Shown one piece after another: positions 47,469 to 57,563 of a DNA stretch of 64,000 nucleotides; the stretch's first letter is position 1, and the number at the start of each line of letters is the position of its first letter. Position numbers and translations under genes: made by a program. This DNA is from Triangularia verruculosa. Lineage: Eukaryota; Ascomycota; Sordariomycetes; Sordariales; Podosporaceae. Location: the NCBI GenBank assembly GCA_033296885.1, contig MU863956.1, positions 1-64,000 of the forward strand, in the 5' to 3' direction. The notes under the pieces are model-generated. The model had not been told where the DNA came from. It saw only the letters and a list, made by a program, of their open reading frames with translations, and did not search any database.

Positions 47469-48293
47469 ATGCGCTCTTCCACGTCGTCGTCCTCGTGGCG
47501 CGTGGCATCGCAAATGTGCGCCTTGTGTCAACGAAAGGCGATGAACTCCCCAAGGTCACGAGCAGCCTTTTCCACTGCGTCCATGACCTTGAGAGAAAGG
47601 CCACATGTGACACCCTCGGCCAGGATACCGAGGATACCTTCTCTTCATCAGCAGCAACAAAGGCGGTCGTCCTCCTCTTCTTCACCCCAGGCAGAACAAA
47701 CACCGCCAAAAGACGAGAAGAAGACGACGAAGAAAATGCCTCCGTTTTACGCCCTCTTTCCGCAATCGCTCCCCCTCGGCCCGCCCCCTTCCGGCCCATT
47801 TCACATCCCCCTGCGCACCCTCCGCAACGAGTTCCTCAAGCTGCAAGCCCTCTCGCACCCGGACTTTGCCCACTCCTCCGCCTCCGCCACCGCCAAATCC
47901 GCCGCGACGACCAACTCGGCCATCATCAACACGGCCTACAAGACGCTGTCGAACCCGCTGCTTCGAGCGCAGTACTTGCTCCACGAGCTGTACGATGTCG
48001 ATCTCGCCGGGGATGAAGCGGGGACGCAGATCGAGCCCGATCCGGAGCTGTTGATGACGGTGCTGGAGAGCAGGGAGATTATCGAGGAGGCGGACACGGA
48101 GCAAGATCTGGAGGAGCTGAGGGAGGAGAACGAGAAGCGGATTGAGGAGGCGGAGAGGGGGTTGGAGGAGGCGTTCAAGGAGGAAGATGTGGAACGGGCG
48201 AAGGAGGAGGCGGTGAGGCTGAGGTACTGGATGAATATTAGGGAGGGGGTGAACAATTGGGAGAGGGGGAAGGGGGTGGTGTTGCAGCATTAG
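47469..48293 (+). CDS. JAC1: Mitochondrial J-domain co-chaperone Jac1/HscB
   Basis: A single exon of 274 residues. The N-terminal 80 residues are rich in Arg, Ser and Ala with few acidic residues, fitting a mitochondrial targeting sequence. The J domain starts at about PPFYALFPQ and contains HPD (H130-D132), which stimulates the Hsp70 ATPase. The C-terminal helical half (ELLMTVLESREIIEEA, then Glu-rich helices and RLRYWMNIREGV) matches the scaffold-binding region of Jac1/HscB. The protein passes Fe-S clusters from the Isu scaffold to the Hsp70 partner in the matrix. No Cys-rich zinc-binding region of the human type is complete; only one CALC pair is seen near the N-terminus. Confidence 0.9.
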   Translation: MRSSTSSSSWRVASQMCALCQRKAMNSPRSRAAFSTASMTLRERPHVTPSARIPRIPSLHQQQQRRSSSSSSPQAEQTPPKDEKKTTKKMPPFYALFPQSLPLGPPPSGPFHIPLRTLRNEFLKLQALSHPDFAHSSASATAKSAATTNSAIINTAYKTLSNPLLRAQYLLHELYDVDLAGDEAGTQIEPDPELLMTVLESREIIEEADTEQDLEELREENEKRIEEAERGLEEAFKEEDVERAKEEAVRLRYWMNIREGVNNWERGKGVVLQH

Positions 48294-49150
48294 TTCTTTG
48301 GGAGCGGGTTAAAGTTGGATGGAGTGTGCACTTGCAGGTCAGGTGAAAGCTGGGAAAGAAAGGAGGTTTTGGGCCGGGGAAGTGTAAGAGTATGTAGGTA
48401 TGTTTGTCTGTCGAGGGAGTGTATTTGTATGCATGGTTGATGGAATGTTGAAAGTATTCAGGTTCTTGTGAAAGAGCCATTTCGAAGAAAGAATACAAGA
48501 CCAAAACTGAGAGCAAGTGGGGATTTTGAAGTGTAAAGTCTAGATTCGCTGTAAACTGAACGGTTCAAATTGATCTGCGTCGTCAGAGGAAAAGGAATCG
48601 TAAGATCTTGACGTATGCTACCAGTGCCAGCCAGCAGATAAGCGTAGCTGACAGCTGTATCACCCTAACACGCCTTCACGTCAGGATTGACTTCTAAATT
48701 AAGCATCCAACATCATGACTTTCCAGTGAACTCGCTGGCTGAGCTTGCTTTTCAACAATAAACTACTGCAACAAGCACCGAATATTTATCCTGTAATGCG
48801 CATGTACCCCAGATGTGCATATACAAGAGTTGCATAAACGCCCCTTAACCCAGCCCGTACTACCGTCTTCCGTTTGCCCTATTCTGCATTTTGTCAATCC
48901 TCCGTCATCTGTCAGTCACTCTCGGGATTCCACAAAACGCCAAACCTCTGGGTATCTTGGAGATAACTGGCCAAGTTGATCAGACAGAGTGCCCAATCGG
49001 GGAGTTCGTCATCAGCGGGAACTGGAGCCGAGTCTCTTTGACGCAACGCGAGGTGCTTCATGCTTCCTAGGTATCTAAACATAGACAAGAAAAAGGTTCA
49101 TGCTTTCATCTCATCATCACCATCCTCCACTCTCTTCACATTCACAGCAT
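48294..49150. other. 857 bases between convergent JAC1 and amidase genes
   Basis: Holds both 3' ends. No gene or structured repeat recognised. Confidence 0.5.
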
Positions 49151-50851
49151 CTATGGAAGGCCAAGAGCCTCCTGGAGTGAGGCCAGCGCGGCAAAGAGCT
49201 CGTTATCGTGATACTTTCTGGCGGTGATCTGGAGATTGATAGGAGCGCCCTCAAAGTCGCCCTTGGCCCACAACTCGCGCGTGTGCTTATCCTGCTTGCT
49301 AAGAGGAGTGGCGTCCTCGGGAGCGTAGTCCTCGGCGCCCTTCTTTAACGCCTTGATAGGGGTGGGGAAGACAACACCGGGATAATCAACGTAGTTCCAG
49401 AGGGCAGTGTAGTTCCAATAGAAGGCCGTCTCGTGCTCGCAGGCCGACCCGACAAACACGGGAGAGATGACCACGTCGACATCTTGCGCGTTCCAGTCTG
49501 CAACGAACTTTTGACGGAACGCGTCACAGGCGACACGGTACTCGAGCACCTTGGAAACAGGAAGCTCTTCGCTGCTGACAGCGTCCTTGAGGATCCACGC
49601 AGTGAGGGGGAACATCGGCTCGCCAGTGGCGGCAAGATGGGCTCTGACGGCGTTGCCACCATCGGGCCAGTAGGCTTTGCGGATGCTGATCATAGCCTCG
49701 GACGCCTTGTAAGGCACGAATGGCTTGACCTCGAACTTGCCCGGGAACTTGGTCTCGAGCTGCTCCGTAGCCCAGGCAAGAGCACGCTTCACCGGGGGCT
49801 GAGGGATGATGGCACCGTCATTCCACATGATGCCGACCTTGAGGGGAGTGGTCTTGGGGGTAGTGGAGATACCAGTCCATGGGATCGGAATCAAGGCTGG
49901 GTCCTCGATGTGTGGGTTTGAGGCCTTGACGACGGAGCAGAAGAGGTCCATGTCGCGGAGAGAGTGGCCCATAGGGCCGGTCGAGCAAAGCACTGTCAGC
50001 TCAGCGGCGAAGCCACCAACCAAGAAGTCTTTCGTAGGAAGATAATACGATGTCGACTTGTAGCCATAGATACCGCAGAAACCAGCCGGACCGCGAATGG
50101 AGCCGCCAATATCGGTACCGATACCAAGTATGGAGCCGCGAATCGAAAGGAGCGCCGCCTCACCACCGGTAGACCCACCAGCCGACAGGTCGATATTGTG
50201 GGGGTTCAGGGTACGGCCAAGAGGAGAAGCAGTCTCAAGGTGCATGATACCTTGGGGCTGATTAGTCTTGCAGTAGAAGACGGCACCGGCAGCGCGAAGA
50301 ATGGCCACCATTTGACAGTCATAGTCGTCAATGTGACGTGTGTCGAGGAAGCCAAGGGCTGTGTAGTGGCCCTTAATGGGCATGTGCTCCTTCAGACTAA
50401 TGGGGACGCCGTGAAGGGGTCCGACCGTCTCACCAGTTATCTCCAGATGCTCGTCAAGAGCCTTGGCTCTCTCGAGAGCTTCGCCCTGGAAGTACTCCAC
50501 CAAGCAGGCGGTAAGCTGGTGAGCAATGGCAGCACGCTTGGTGAAGGCGGTGGCGGCAGCTACAGCGCTGAACTTCCTGGAGGCGATGGCAGCGGCCAAA
50601 GCAGTGGCATCATAGCTCTCGGTAATGTCGATTTCTTCGGCAGTCAAGATACCGCACTCTCTTGGTATCGAGGTGACGTCGCGAGGAGGGTTATCGATCA
50701 AAGACTGGGGTAGGTAATACTCGTCAGGGATGCTGGCTTCGAGCTCCGAAAGATACTTTTGCCTGAGAGCTTCATATTCAGGGGTTCCCTGGAACAGGGG
50801 TACCCTTTGAACGACCGGAAGAGGTCTCGAGGACATGTTGAACAATGACAA
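49151..50851 (-). CDS. Amidase-signature family amidase
   Basis: A single exon of 566 residues, the normal length of fungal acetamidase-type enzymes. The amidase-signature triad is complete: K154 (ISLKEHM), the cis-Ser S227 (SAGGSTGGE) and the nucleophile S251 (GTDIGGSIRGPAG). The enzyme hydrolyses amides to a carboxylate and ammonia, presumably in the cytosol. An alternative Met five codons downstream is possible. It is divergent from an MFS transporter across 720 bases rich in GATA motifs, consistent with nitrogen regulation and possibly uptake and breakdown of a shared substrate. The substrate is not predictable from the motifs alone. Confidence 0.92.
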   Translation of the reverse strand: MSLFNMSSRPLPVVQRVPLFQGTPEYEALRQKYLSELEASIPDEYYLPQSLIDNPPRDVTSIPRECGILTAEEIDITESYDATALAAAIASRKFSAVAAATAFTKRAAIAHQLTACLVEYFQGEALERAKALDEHLEITGETVGPLHGVPISLKEHMPIKGHYTALGFLDTRHIDDYDCQMVAILRAAGAVFYCKTNQPQGIMHLETASPLGRTLNPHNIDLSAGGSTGGEAALLSIRGSILGIGTDIGGSIRGPAGFCGIYGYKSTSYYLPTKDFLVGGFAAELTVLCSTGPMGHSLRDMDLFCSVVKASNPHIEDPALIPIPWTGISTTPKTTPLKVGIMWNDGAIIPQPPVKRALAWATEQLETKFPGKFEVKPFVPYKASEAMISIRKAYWPDGGNAVRAHLAATGEPMFPLTAWILKDAVSSEELPVSKVLEYRVACDAFRQKFVADWNAQDVDVVISPVFVGSACEHETAFYWNYTALWNYVDYPGVVFPTPIKALKKGAEDYAPEDATPLSKQDKHTRELWAKGDFEGAPINLQITARKYHDNELFAALASLQEALGLP

Positions 50852-51571
50852 GGTGAGGAGAGTTGGAAGGGTAGAGATGAAAGATAGTTGATGAGATGAT
50901 ATGTTGAAATTAGTGAGTTCAGTAGCCCACGCGCGACCGGGCCATCGATATTTATCATCCTGAGGACTCCGGGAAAGTCCGTCTATTGAACACTAACACA
51001 GTGACACCATCGTGATACCTGACACAGCATATGCCGTTGATGGAACTCGATATCTTGATCAGCTGGCTTATCGTGAGGGGGTATCAACCAGATAGGCATG
51101 GTGGAGAGCTGGGTTGGAGAAAATCTGATACCAGGTTACCGAAAAACCAATCGAGGGACAACGATTCTGTCCCGAGATATGCATGCTTCGATAACGCTGG
51201 TTGGCTCCCTTTCAGTCGGTATCGCGTTATCAAGTTGACTGCCATGAGATGCCAGTTGTTTAGTTTCATGACCCGGCTAACGAACCGACATGTCTGATAA
51301 GAGAAGGAGATGACTTGAAATCTAAGGTGGAGATCTGGGGAATCATCGCTACCGGATAACAGCGGAGAATAACTGGGCATCCAAGACGTGTCTAAGTGGT
51401 TGGCACGGTCGGCAACAGGACTCTATCCATAATCTTAGAGGTCTGTGTAGCTGTCAGTGTCTTACGGGCGCTGATAACAGCAAACAGTTCAAGGATCTTC
51501 CAAATGACGGCAGCAAGAAGCATGGTTTTCCAGTCAACTCCTCCTCATCCACCTCGACAACCCACTCCAGG
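50852..51571. promoter_or_regulatory. GATA-rich divergent amidase/MFS promoter
   Basis: The 720-base interval contains seven HGATAR-type sites counting both strands: 50952-50957, 51068-51073, 51090-51095, 51189-51194, 51227-51232, 51295-51300 and 51472-51477. About two would be expected in random sequence of even composition. AreA/NIT2-type GATA factors bind such sites in nitrogen-regulated fungal genes. Confidence 0.6.
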
Positions 51572-53188
51572 ATGGCTACTCAACACACGGCCATCGTTCC
51601 GGGTACTGTCCACCTCGTCGATGTGTCCGGTGAGGCACCCACCGGCGCGAAGATGCGGGACGGAATTCAGCTTGTTCCCCGTCCCACCGACAATCCCGAG
51701 GACCCTTTGAACTGGAGCAAGCGCCGCAAGTGGCTGGCCCTCGCCACGGTTGTGGTTTACACCTTTGGTACCGGTCTTCCACTCACTCTCCAATACTCGA
51801 TTCTTGCCGCCATCACCGCGGATACCGGCATCTCCACCGCGACACTGGTAGAGGGTACCGGTTACATGTTTCTGCTGCTCGGTTTCGGCTGCTTGTTCTG
51901 GCAACCTATTGCCCTCACCTATGGCCGTCGAGGTGTTTACCTGGCTTCGACTCTTGCCACCGTGCCCCTGATGGTCTGGACTGCCTATTCCAAATCTAGC
52001 GGCGAATGGTTCGCTCACCGTCTCATCCTTGGGTTCTTTGTTGCACCTATCGAGGCCCTACCCGAGGTCAGCATTCCTGACATCTTCTTCGCCCATGAGC
52101 GGGGTGGCATGATGGGCGTGTACGTGTTCTCGCTCTTCGGTAGCAATTTCCTGGCTCCCCTGATCGGCGGTTGGTTCAACGAGGCGTTTGGATGGAAGTG
52201 GACCATGTATTTTGGCGCCATCTTTGCTGCCGTCGCCTTCTTCATCCTATTCTTCTTCATGGAGGAGACCATGTATTTCCGGCAGGGTCTTGAGGGTCTT
52301 GAGGACGAACAAGATGAGGCTGCCATGACCACCACCGCCTCCGGGGAGAAGGGGGATAAGAGCAGCAGCTCCAATCAAACCGTTAGCGAATCTCCTGCCG
52401 TCATCTATGTCAAGCCCACCCTTGCCCAAAGGCTCGCATGGTTCCGCAAGATGGATGGCCGCCCCACCTATCAACACATGCTCAAGACCATGTACAGACC
52501 CCTCATCTACTTTTACCAGTTCCCTATCGTCGCCTGGGCTGGCTTCATCTACGGTATCCACCTTTGCTGGTACCAAGTTCTGAACGGGACCGCCAGCCCC
52601 GTCTTGGCCAATGCTCCGTACAACTGGTCCTCAGGTCTGGTCGGCTGCATCTACACCGGCCCGATCGTTGGGGCGGCTTTCGGTTGTTATTGGGCTGGCT
52701 CGATTGCCGACGAGATCACCTTGTGGCTTGCCCGCCGAAATAAGGGCGTTCGTGAGCCCGAGCACCGTCTATGGCCCCTTCTTTTGACGGCTGTCCTCGC
52801 CGCCATCGGTCTTATCATGTGGGGTGCCGGTGCTCAGCATCACGCGCACTGGGCCGTTCTCGCCGTCGGTCTCGGTATCCTCACTTTCAGTGTTGTTGCT
52901 GGTGGGCCGGTTGCTCTCTCATATAACATCGACTGCTACAAAGACATCTCGGGTGACACGACCACCTCTGTTATCCTGGTTCGCAACGTCATGGGTTTCG
53001 CCATTGCCTACGGCATCACCCCGTGGTATACCAACATGGGTCTCCAAAACTGCTTCATCATGGCTGGTTTCCTCGCCTTGGGCTGTACTCTTACATTCCT
53101 TTTTATGGTATGGAAAGGCAAGCATCTCCGCCGGGGTTCTGCTGAGAGATACTGGAAGTATGCCGCACAGAGTTCTTCTGCTCATTAA
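51572..53188 (+). CDS. MFS transporter, DHA1/HOL1-like
   Basis: A single exon of 538 residues with about twelve hydrophobic segments. The N-terminal motif PRPTDNPEDPLNWSKRRKW is characteristic of fungal drug:H+ antiporter-like carriers. The loop between helices 2 and 3 carries the family-type LTYGRRGVYL. A long charged loop between the two halves (EDEQDEAAM to RLAWFRKMDGRP) is normal for the group. It probably acts in the plasma membrane as a proton-coupled carrier; the substrate may be a drug, polyamine or the metabolite degraded by the neighbouring amidase. The start was placed at the ATG that best fits family N-termini. Confidence 0.9.
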   Translation: MATQHTAIVPGTVHLVDVSGEAPTGAKMRDGIQLVPRPTDNPEDPLNWSKRRKWLALATVVVYTFGTGLPLTLQYSILAAITADTGISTATLVEGTGYMFLLLGFGCLFWQPIALTYGRRGVYLASTLATVPLMVWTAYSKSSGEWFAHRLILGFFVAPIEALPEVSIPDIFFAHERGGMMGVYVFSLFGSNFLAPLIGGWFNEAFGWKWTMYFGAIFAAVAFFILFFFMEETMYFRQGLEGLEDEQDEAAMTTTASGEKGDKSSSSNQTVSESPAVIYVKPTLAQRLAWFRKMDGRPTYQHMLKTMYRPLIYFYQFPIVAWAGFIYGIHLCWYQVLNGTASPVLANAPYNWSSGLVGCIYTGPIVGAAFGCYWAGSIADEITLWLARRNKGVREPEHRLWPLLLTAVLAAIGLIMWGAGAQHHAHWAVLAVGLGILTFSVVAGGPVALSYNIDCYKDISGDTTTSVILVRNVMGFAIAYGITPWYTNMGLQNCFIMAGFLALGCTLTFLFMVWKGKHLRRGSAERYWKYAAQSSSAH

Positions 53189-53749
53189 TTAGCATGGCGA
53201 CGATGGGATGGCTGGGATAATGGTGGAGGAATATGACGAAGAACGAATACCTAAATTGAATGGAAGATAAGTATGAGAAGAGTCTCAACAGTAATGATGG
53301 CCAGATGAATAGGATGTCATGAACCACCCTACGGTTCGCACTAGAATCCCCCTGTGCATTGTTTTGATGGAAGTGATAATGAAGAGGAAAACATGACAGA
53401 GATCCTGAATAGCGAGTGACGTTGTTGTATGATGTTAAGAAAGCTACTTTCCGCTTCTTTTGGTGGACCCAAACGGCGATGGGCCCCCACTACCGGGTTC
53501 TGGCAGCTCGGTTCTTGGCGCTGTTCTCCATAACCCCGCCCACCCCACTCTACCCAAGGCTGCAAGTCCAGCTCCAGCTTCCCCCACTGTCTGTCAAACC
53601 TCCAACTTTCATACAACATTTCAGCCTTGCTGTCATCCCCAATATTAGGTCCGATTAATTTACCAAGACCCATTCAGTCTCAACACTTGCACTCCCCGAT
53701 TAATACCAGGTTTCGAAACTCTTGAGTGCAACTGTATCAGTAATCCAGT
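53189..53749. other. MFS 3' region and CSN4 promoter
   Basis: 561 bases, no gene seen. Confidence 0.45.
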
Positions 53750-55012
53750 ATGGTCTCGCCAAAGGTTCAAGAGGCCCTCGCGAAGGCTCACGAGAATCCC
53801 GTCATCGGGTACAAAGCTCTCCTCTCCAGCATCGACGACTTCTCCCCCCCAGAAGCTCGCAGCAACGATCTAAAAGCCATCACAGATGATCTCTTCGCCG
53901 CCGCGCAAGGCGTCGTCACCACCAAAGCCGTCCTCAGCGACCTCATCACCGTCCTCAAAAACAGCCAAAACCACGAGTCCTGGATCGACGTTGGCACCCA
54001 CATCGTCCATGCCATCTCCTCCACCCCCTCCCTCTCCTCCTCTCTCGTCGACCAAGCCTCCGCCCTCCGTGAGCTGATAGCGACCGCCCACGAAAACAAC
54101 GAGGATTTCCTTGCCGCCGCCAAAATCCTAGCCGAGATCCCCCTCGACTCCTCCCAGCGCCGAGTGTCGGACCGCGAGAAGGCTCAGATATGGATCCGCA
54201 TCGTGCGGAATCATTTGGAGGAAGACGACAGCACCACGGCGGAGACATACCTCAACAAGCTCAAGAACGTCATGCACAAAGTAGGAGACACAGACCCGGA
54301 GATGATGCTGCACTTCAAGCTCAGCGCGGCCCGTATTCAGGATTCAAATAGACAGTTCTTGCAGGCTGCATCCAGCTATCACGACATCAGCTTCTCCCCT
54401 TCGATTGCGGAGGAGGAGAGGCTGCATACGCTGAGTATGGCGATCAAATGCGCCGTGCTGGCGCCGGCCGGCCCGTTGAGGAGCAGAGCGCTGGGCAGGC
54501 TTCACAAGGATGAGAGGTCAGCAGGGTTGGAGGAGTATGGGATTCTGGAAAAGATGTTTTTTGATCGGTTGCTTACGAGCGGCGAGGTGGAAAAGTTTGC
54601 GCAGTCGTTGGCGCCGCATCAGCTGGCCAAGACGTCGGACGGGTCGACGGTGCTGGCTAGGGCTGTCGTGGAGCACAACCTGCTGAGTTCTGGGCGGCTG
54701 TACAGCAACATTGGGTTTGACGAGTTGGGGCTGCTGCTGGGGTTGGGTGGGGACAAGGTTGAAGAGACGACGGCAAAGATGATTGAGCAAGGGCGGTTGA
54801 CGGGGTCTATCGATCAGATCGACAGGATCATCTATTTCGAGATGGGCGAGGCTTCCGGTGAGCACGGTAGCGGGCACACAACAGCTCAGGTGGGCAAGGA
54901 AACCCGGCGGTGGGACAGCAACGTGCAGGCCTTGGCCGAGGATGTCGAGCGTGTTACGGATCTGCTGCAGGCTGAATTCCCTGAATTTGTGGCCACCCAG
55001 ATCACGGTATGA
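53750..55012 (+). CDS. csnD: COP9 signalosome subunit 4
   Basis: A single exon of 420 residues, the usual CSN4 length. Helical repeats in the first 300 residues are followed by a PCI domain (about 290-375; LARAVVEHNLLSSGRLYSNI, FDELGLLLGL, KMIEQGRLTGSIDQIDRIIYF). The final helix ends with LLQAEFPEFV. CSN4 is a scaffold subunit of the complex that removes Nedd8 from cullins and so controls SCF-type ubiquitin ligases, in nucleus and cytosol. In filamentous fungi it affects development and secondary metabolism. It converges with the SGNH hydrolase gene at 278 bases. The symbol follows Aspergillus usage. Confidence 0.92.
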   Translation: MVSPKVQEALAKAHENPVIGYKALLSSIDDFSPPEARSNDLKAITDDLFAAAQGVVTTKAVLSDLITVLKNSQNHESWIDVGTHIVHAISSTPSLSSSLVDQASALRELIATAHENNEDFLAAAKILAEIPLDSSQRRVSDREKAQIWIRIVRNHLEEDDSTTAETYLNKLKNVMHKVGDTDPEMMLHFKLSAARIQDSNRQFLQAASSYHDISFSPSIAEEERLHTLSMAIKCAVLAPAGPLRSRALGRLHKDERSAGLEEYGILEKMFFDRLLTSGEVEKFAQSLAPHQLAKTSDGSTVLARAVVEHNLLSSGRLYSNIGFDELGLLLGLGGDKVEETTAKMIEQGRLTGSIDQIDRIIYFEMGEASGEHGSGHTTAQVGKETRRWDSNVQALAEDVERVTDLLQAEFPEFVATQITV

Positions 55013-55290
55013 AGGGAGCGTTCGGTATCGCAGTAGAGGAGTATGACTTAGAAGGAAGATATCCTCGCTTCCTCTGTTTCAGAATGGCTGGTTGAAATGC
55101 ACCTAGACCTGTACGGTCCATGGGCAAAAGTTCTAAATCTTAGACTAATAATGAAGCATCCGAATACCAAACCGCATATTTACTCCAAGCTATCCAACAA
55201 TACCGTACCATAGAAGAACGCCGAGGCCAAGGACCCACTCGCTGTGACGCCAATTATATAAACCAAAAGAAACCCCAAAAAGTCAAATAA

Positions 55291-56241
55291 TCAGTCCAGG
55301 TCCGTTCGCCTAACCACAACGTAACCCCCCTCGAGACTGTCTGGACTGCCTGTCTCCTCCTCAAAGAGCTTGTCGTCGTTCTTGAATATCCGCCGTCGCT
55401 TTGCTGGAGGGAGATCGGCAACCCTCTGCTTAACCAGTAAACCAACCAAGGCCATGCCGACCTTGTTACCGATCAAGTCGTATCCGGTTGGTGTAAAGTG
55501 GACATGGTCGTTTCTATACTTCTTCCGGTCTGTTGGGGACATCTTGGTCAGGCTAAGAGCATCGTGTAGGTCGTATACGTGCCTGCGTCAAGTCAGCAAT
55601 ACAGAAGTCAAAGAGGAACAGGGAGTGCCGCTCACAGATTAGGTTTGTGATACTCTATAATTAGATCGTTGAGCACCTTCCTATCTGCATCGCCTCTCGT
55701 CTTCAGCTTGCCTTCAGGTGACATTACATCGGGTACCGTCAGGGCCAGCACTTTGCAACCCCGCCGAAGGGGTACATCCCAGACCTCAGTCAGCTTCTTG
55801 AAAATATCCTGTGGCGGCACAGCAAAGGCTATGTCACTGATGAATATGTTAGCGGCGATCAGCAACAGCATATGCCATAAAAGAAAGCGACATACTTCGT
55901 TCCTCCCAGCACGATGACCCAGTCATAGGGAGGTTTGTCGCTCTTGTTCTTTGAAGGCGGGACTATATTTCAAGATTGCGCGTTAGCCGTGCATCCACCT
56001 AGGCTGGTAAAGTGACGCGAGACAACTAACGGCACTCCTGCATCCTTGTCAAGAATCCCGTCTTGACGGTATCACCTATATCGCCCCGCTCGACGATGGT
56101 GATATCATGGTCGGGAAAGGCCATCGCCAGCATTTGGCCCATCTTCGCATGATATGGGTGGTAGATGCAGCCCAGATCAGAGTAACCTGCTGTGAGGCTG
56201 TCCCCGAAGCAGAGGATGCGCAGCTTCTGGCGGGCTGCCAT
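55291..56241 (-). CDS. SGNH/GDSL-type hydrolase
   Basis: Four exons, 56241-56031, 55962-55896, 55836-55636 and 55582-55291, with introns of 68, 59 and 53 bases, give 256 residues. Block I is FGDSLTAGY with the nucleophile at S15. The block III Asn is in GGTND, which is rebuilt only by joining exons 2 and 3. Block V is DHVHFTPTGY, supplying the Asp and His. The family hydrolyses esters of lipids, acylated sugars or similar substrates. No signal peptide is visible, so it is likely intracellular. It is divergent from the flavocytochrome b2-like gene. Confidence 0.88.
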
Positions 56242-57563
56242 CTTTCGGAGCGTTTTGGAGACCCGTTGGCCCGGTTTGGTTAATCAATCGGGAAGCAGGA
56301 AATATTGTTTCGGGATCTCGTGAATTGTGTAGCACGTCGTGGATGATTGATGACAGGATGGATGATTCGGACCTTGGTGGCAGGACGCGGATGGAGGACG
56401 TGATGACGTGGGGGATGCGCCTCCTTTGCTAGGCACCTAATGAATCGTGAGGTGTTCGGTTCAAACGTTCTGGAATGTCTCGCAGATAATCATGTACGTC
56501 TCGACTGTACTTGATGAATGGTAACAGAGAGGATCTTGAAGACACTGACAAAGCTACAGCAGTTGATGGATGTTCAGGCATGTGGTTGATGGTCTGCTAC
56601 TCCTGGATAAGGGTGGGGGCGGGGCAAGCTCAGGTGTCGGCCTGACACGCTAAGCACGGAACCCCTGTCCGCCGGAGTGGAACCAGCTGAGCTCCCGTTC
56701 CGTCTTTCGAGGATGGGGTTGCCTCAAGATGGGGATTCAAAATCTGGATGCTGTGGAATTTCCTATGGATTTTGAGCCCCTGTATCCCAACTAGTTTTCC
56801 CCTCCTATATCTGAACACAATGTCTTGATCATACCCATATACATACCGGTAGTACCTTCTCGTGCATAAGCTCAACCAACGCATCAAAACAAACTTAGCG
56901 GCCACAAGTCGTTGAACATTATAACCGTATGCTATTACAAATACCAGATCAGACTTGACTCCAACATCCAATAGAGGAAAGCCTTTAGAATACTCAGCGT
57001 AGTGATGAGATAGGCGATCCTTTGACCAGGGCAACGGTCCTGGATCATAACCCATATCTGCAATCGAAATACGTTCCTCCCCCGTCCTTGGTTATGACCG
57101 ACATGAGTTGCCGAAGAGAGCTTATCGATCTCGTCGGGTTCTTCCAGTTTTAAATCAGCTGCCTGCTGCACTAAACAACCTTCAGAAGGGGTCCGTTTGT
57201 AGAACAAAAGAACACAGCTCTTCAAGTATTAGGTCCCTGCCTTATCTACTGTGTACAGCGAACTGCCGCCCCATCCGGGCCAATCCGCCGCGGTCGGGCT
57301 GTCGGAGCTCAGATTGTCAACCCCGGACCGCTGCCCAGTTCCAACTTCCCCAGAAAAAGCAGCGGGACAGTGGGGTTCCCTGGAGCAACAGGGCACCATC
57401 CAATCAACCATCATGTAGCACGGAGGAGGATTTGCCGCTCCCGCGTGACACTATTCTGTGCGCAATTGAGTGATCGTGAAATATAAATAAAAGCTTCTTC
57501 ATAGTGAGCGATATTGGTACTTGTCTTTGTACGCGGCCAAGTAGCACGAGGCAAGTATTTAAA
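56242..57563. promoter_or_regulatory. Divergent 1.3 kb SGNH/flavocytochrome promoter region
   Basis: No gene recognised. Short open frames on both strands have no domain. A TATA-like ATAAATAAAAG lies at about 57483-57493, roughly 75 bases before the flavocytochrome ATG. Confidence 0.45.

Noticed and set aside
47682..48290. 202-codon minus-strand frame, Leu/Arg-rich
   Set aside because: Antisense to the Glu-rich helices of Jac1; a by-product of GAG/GAA codons.
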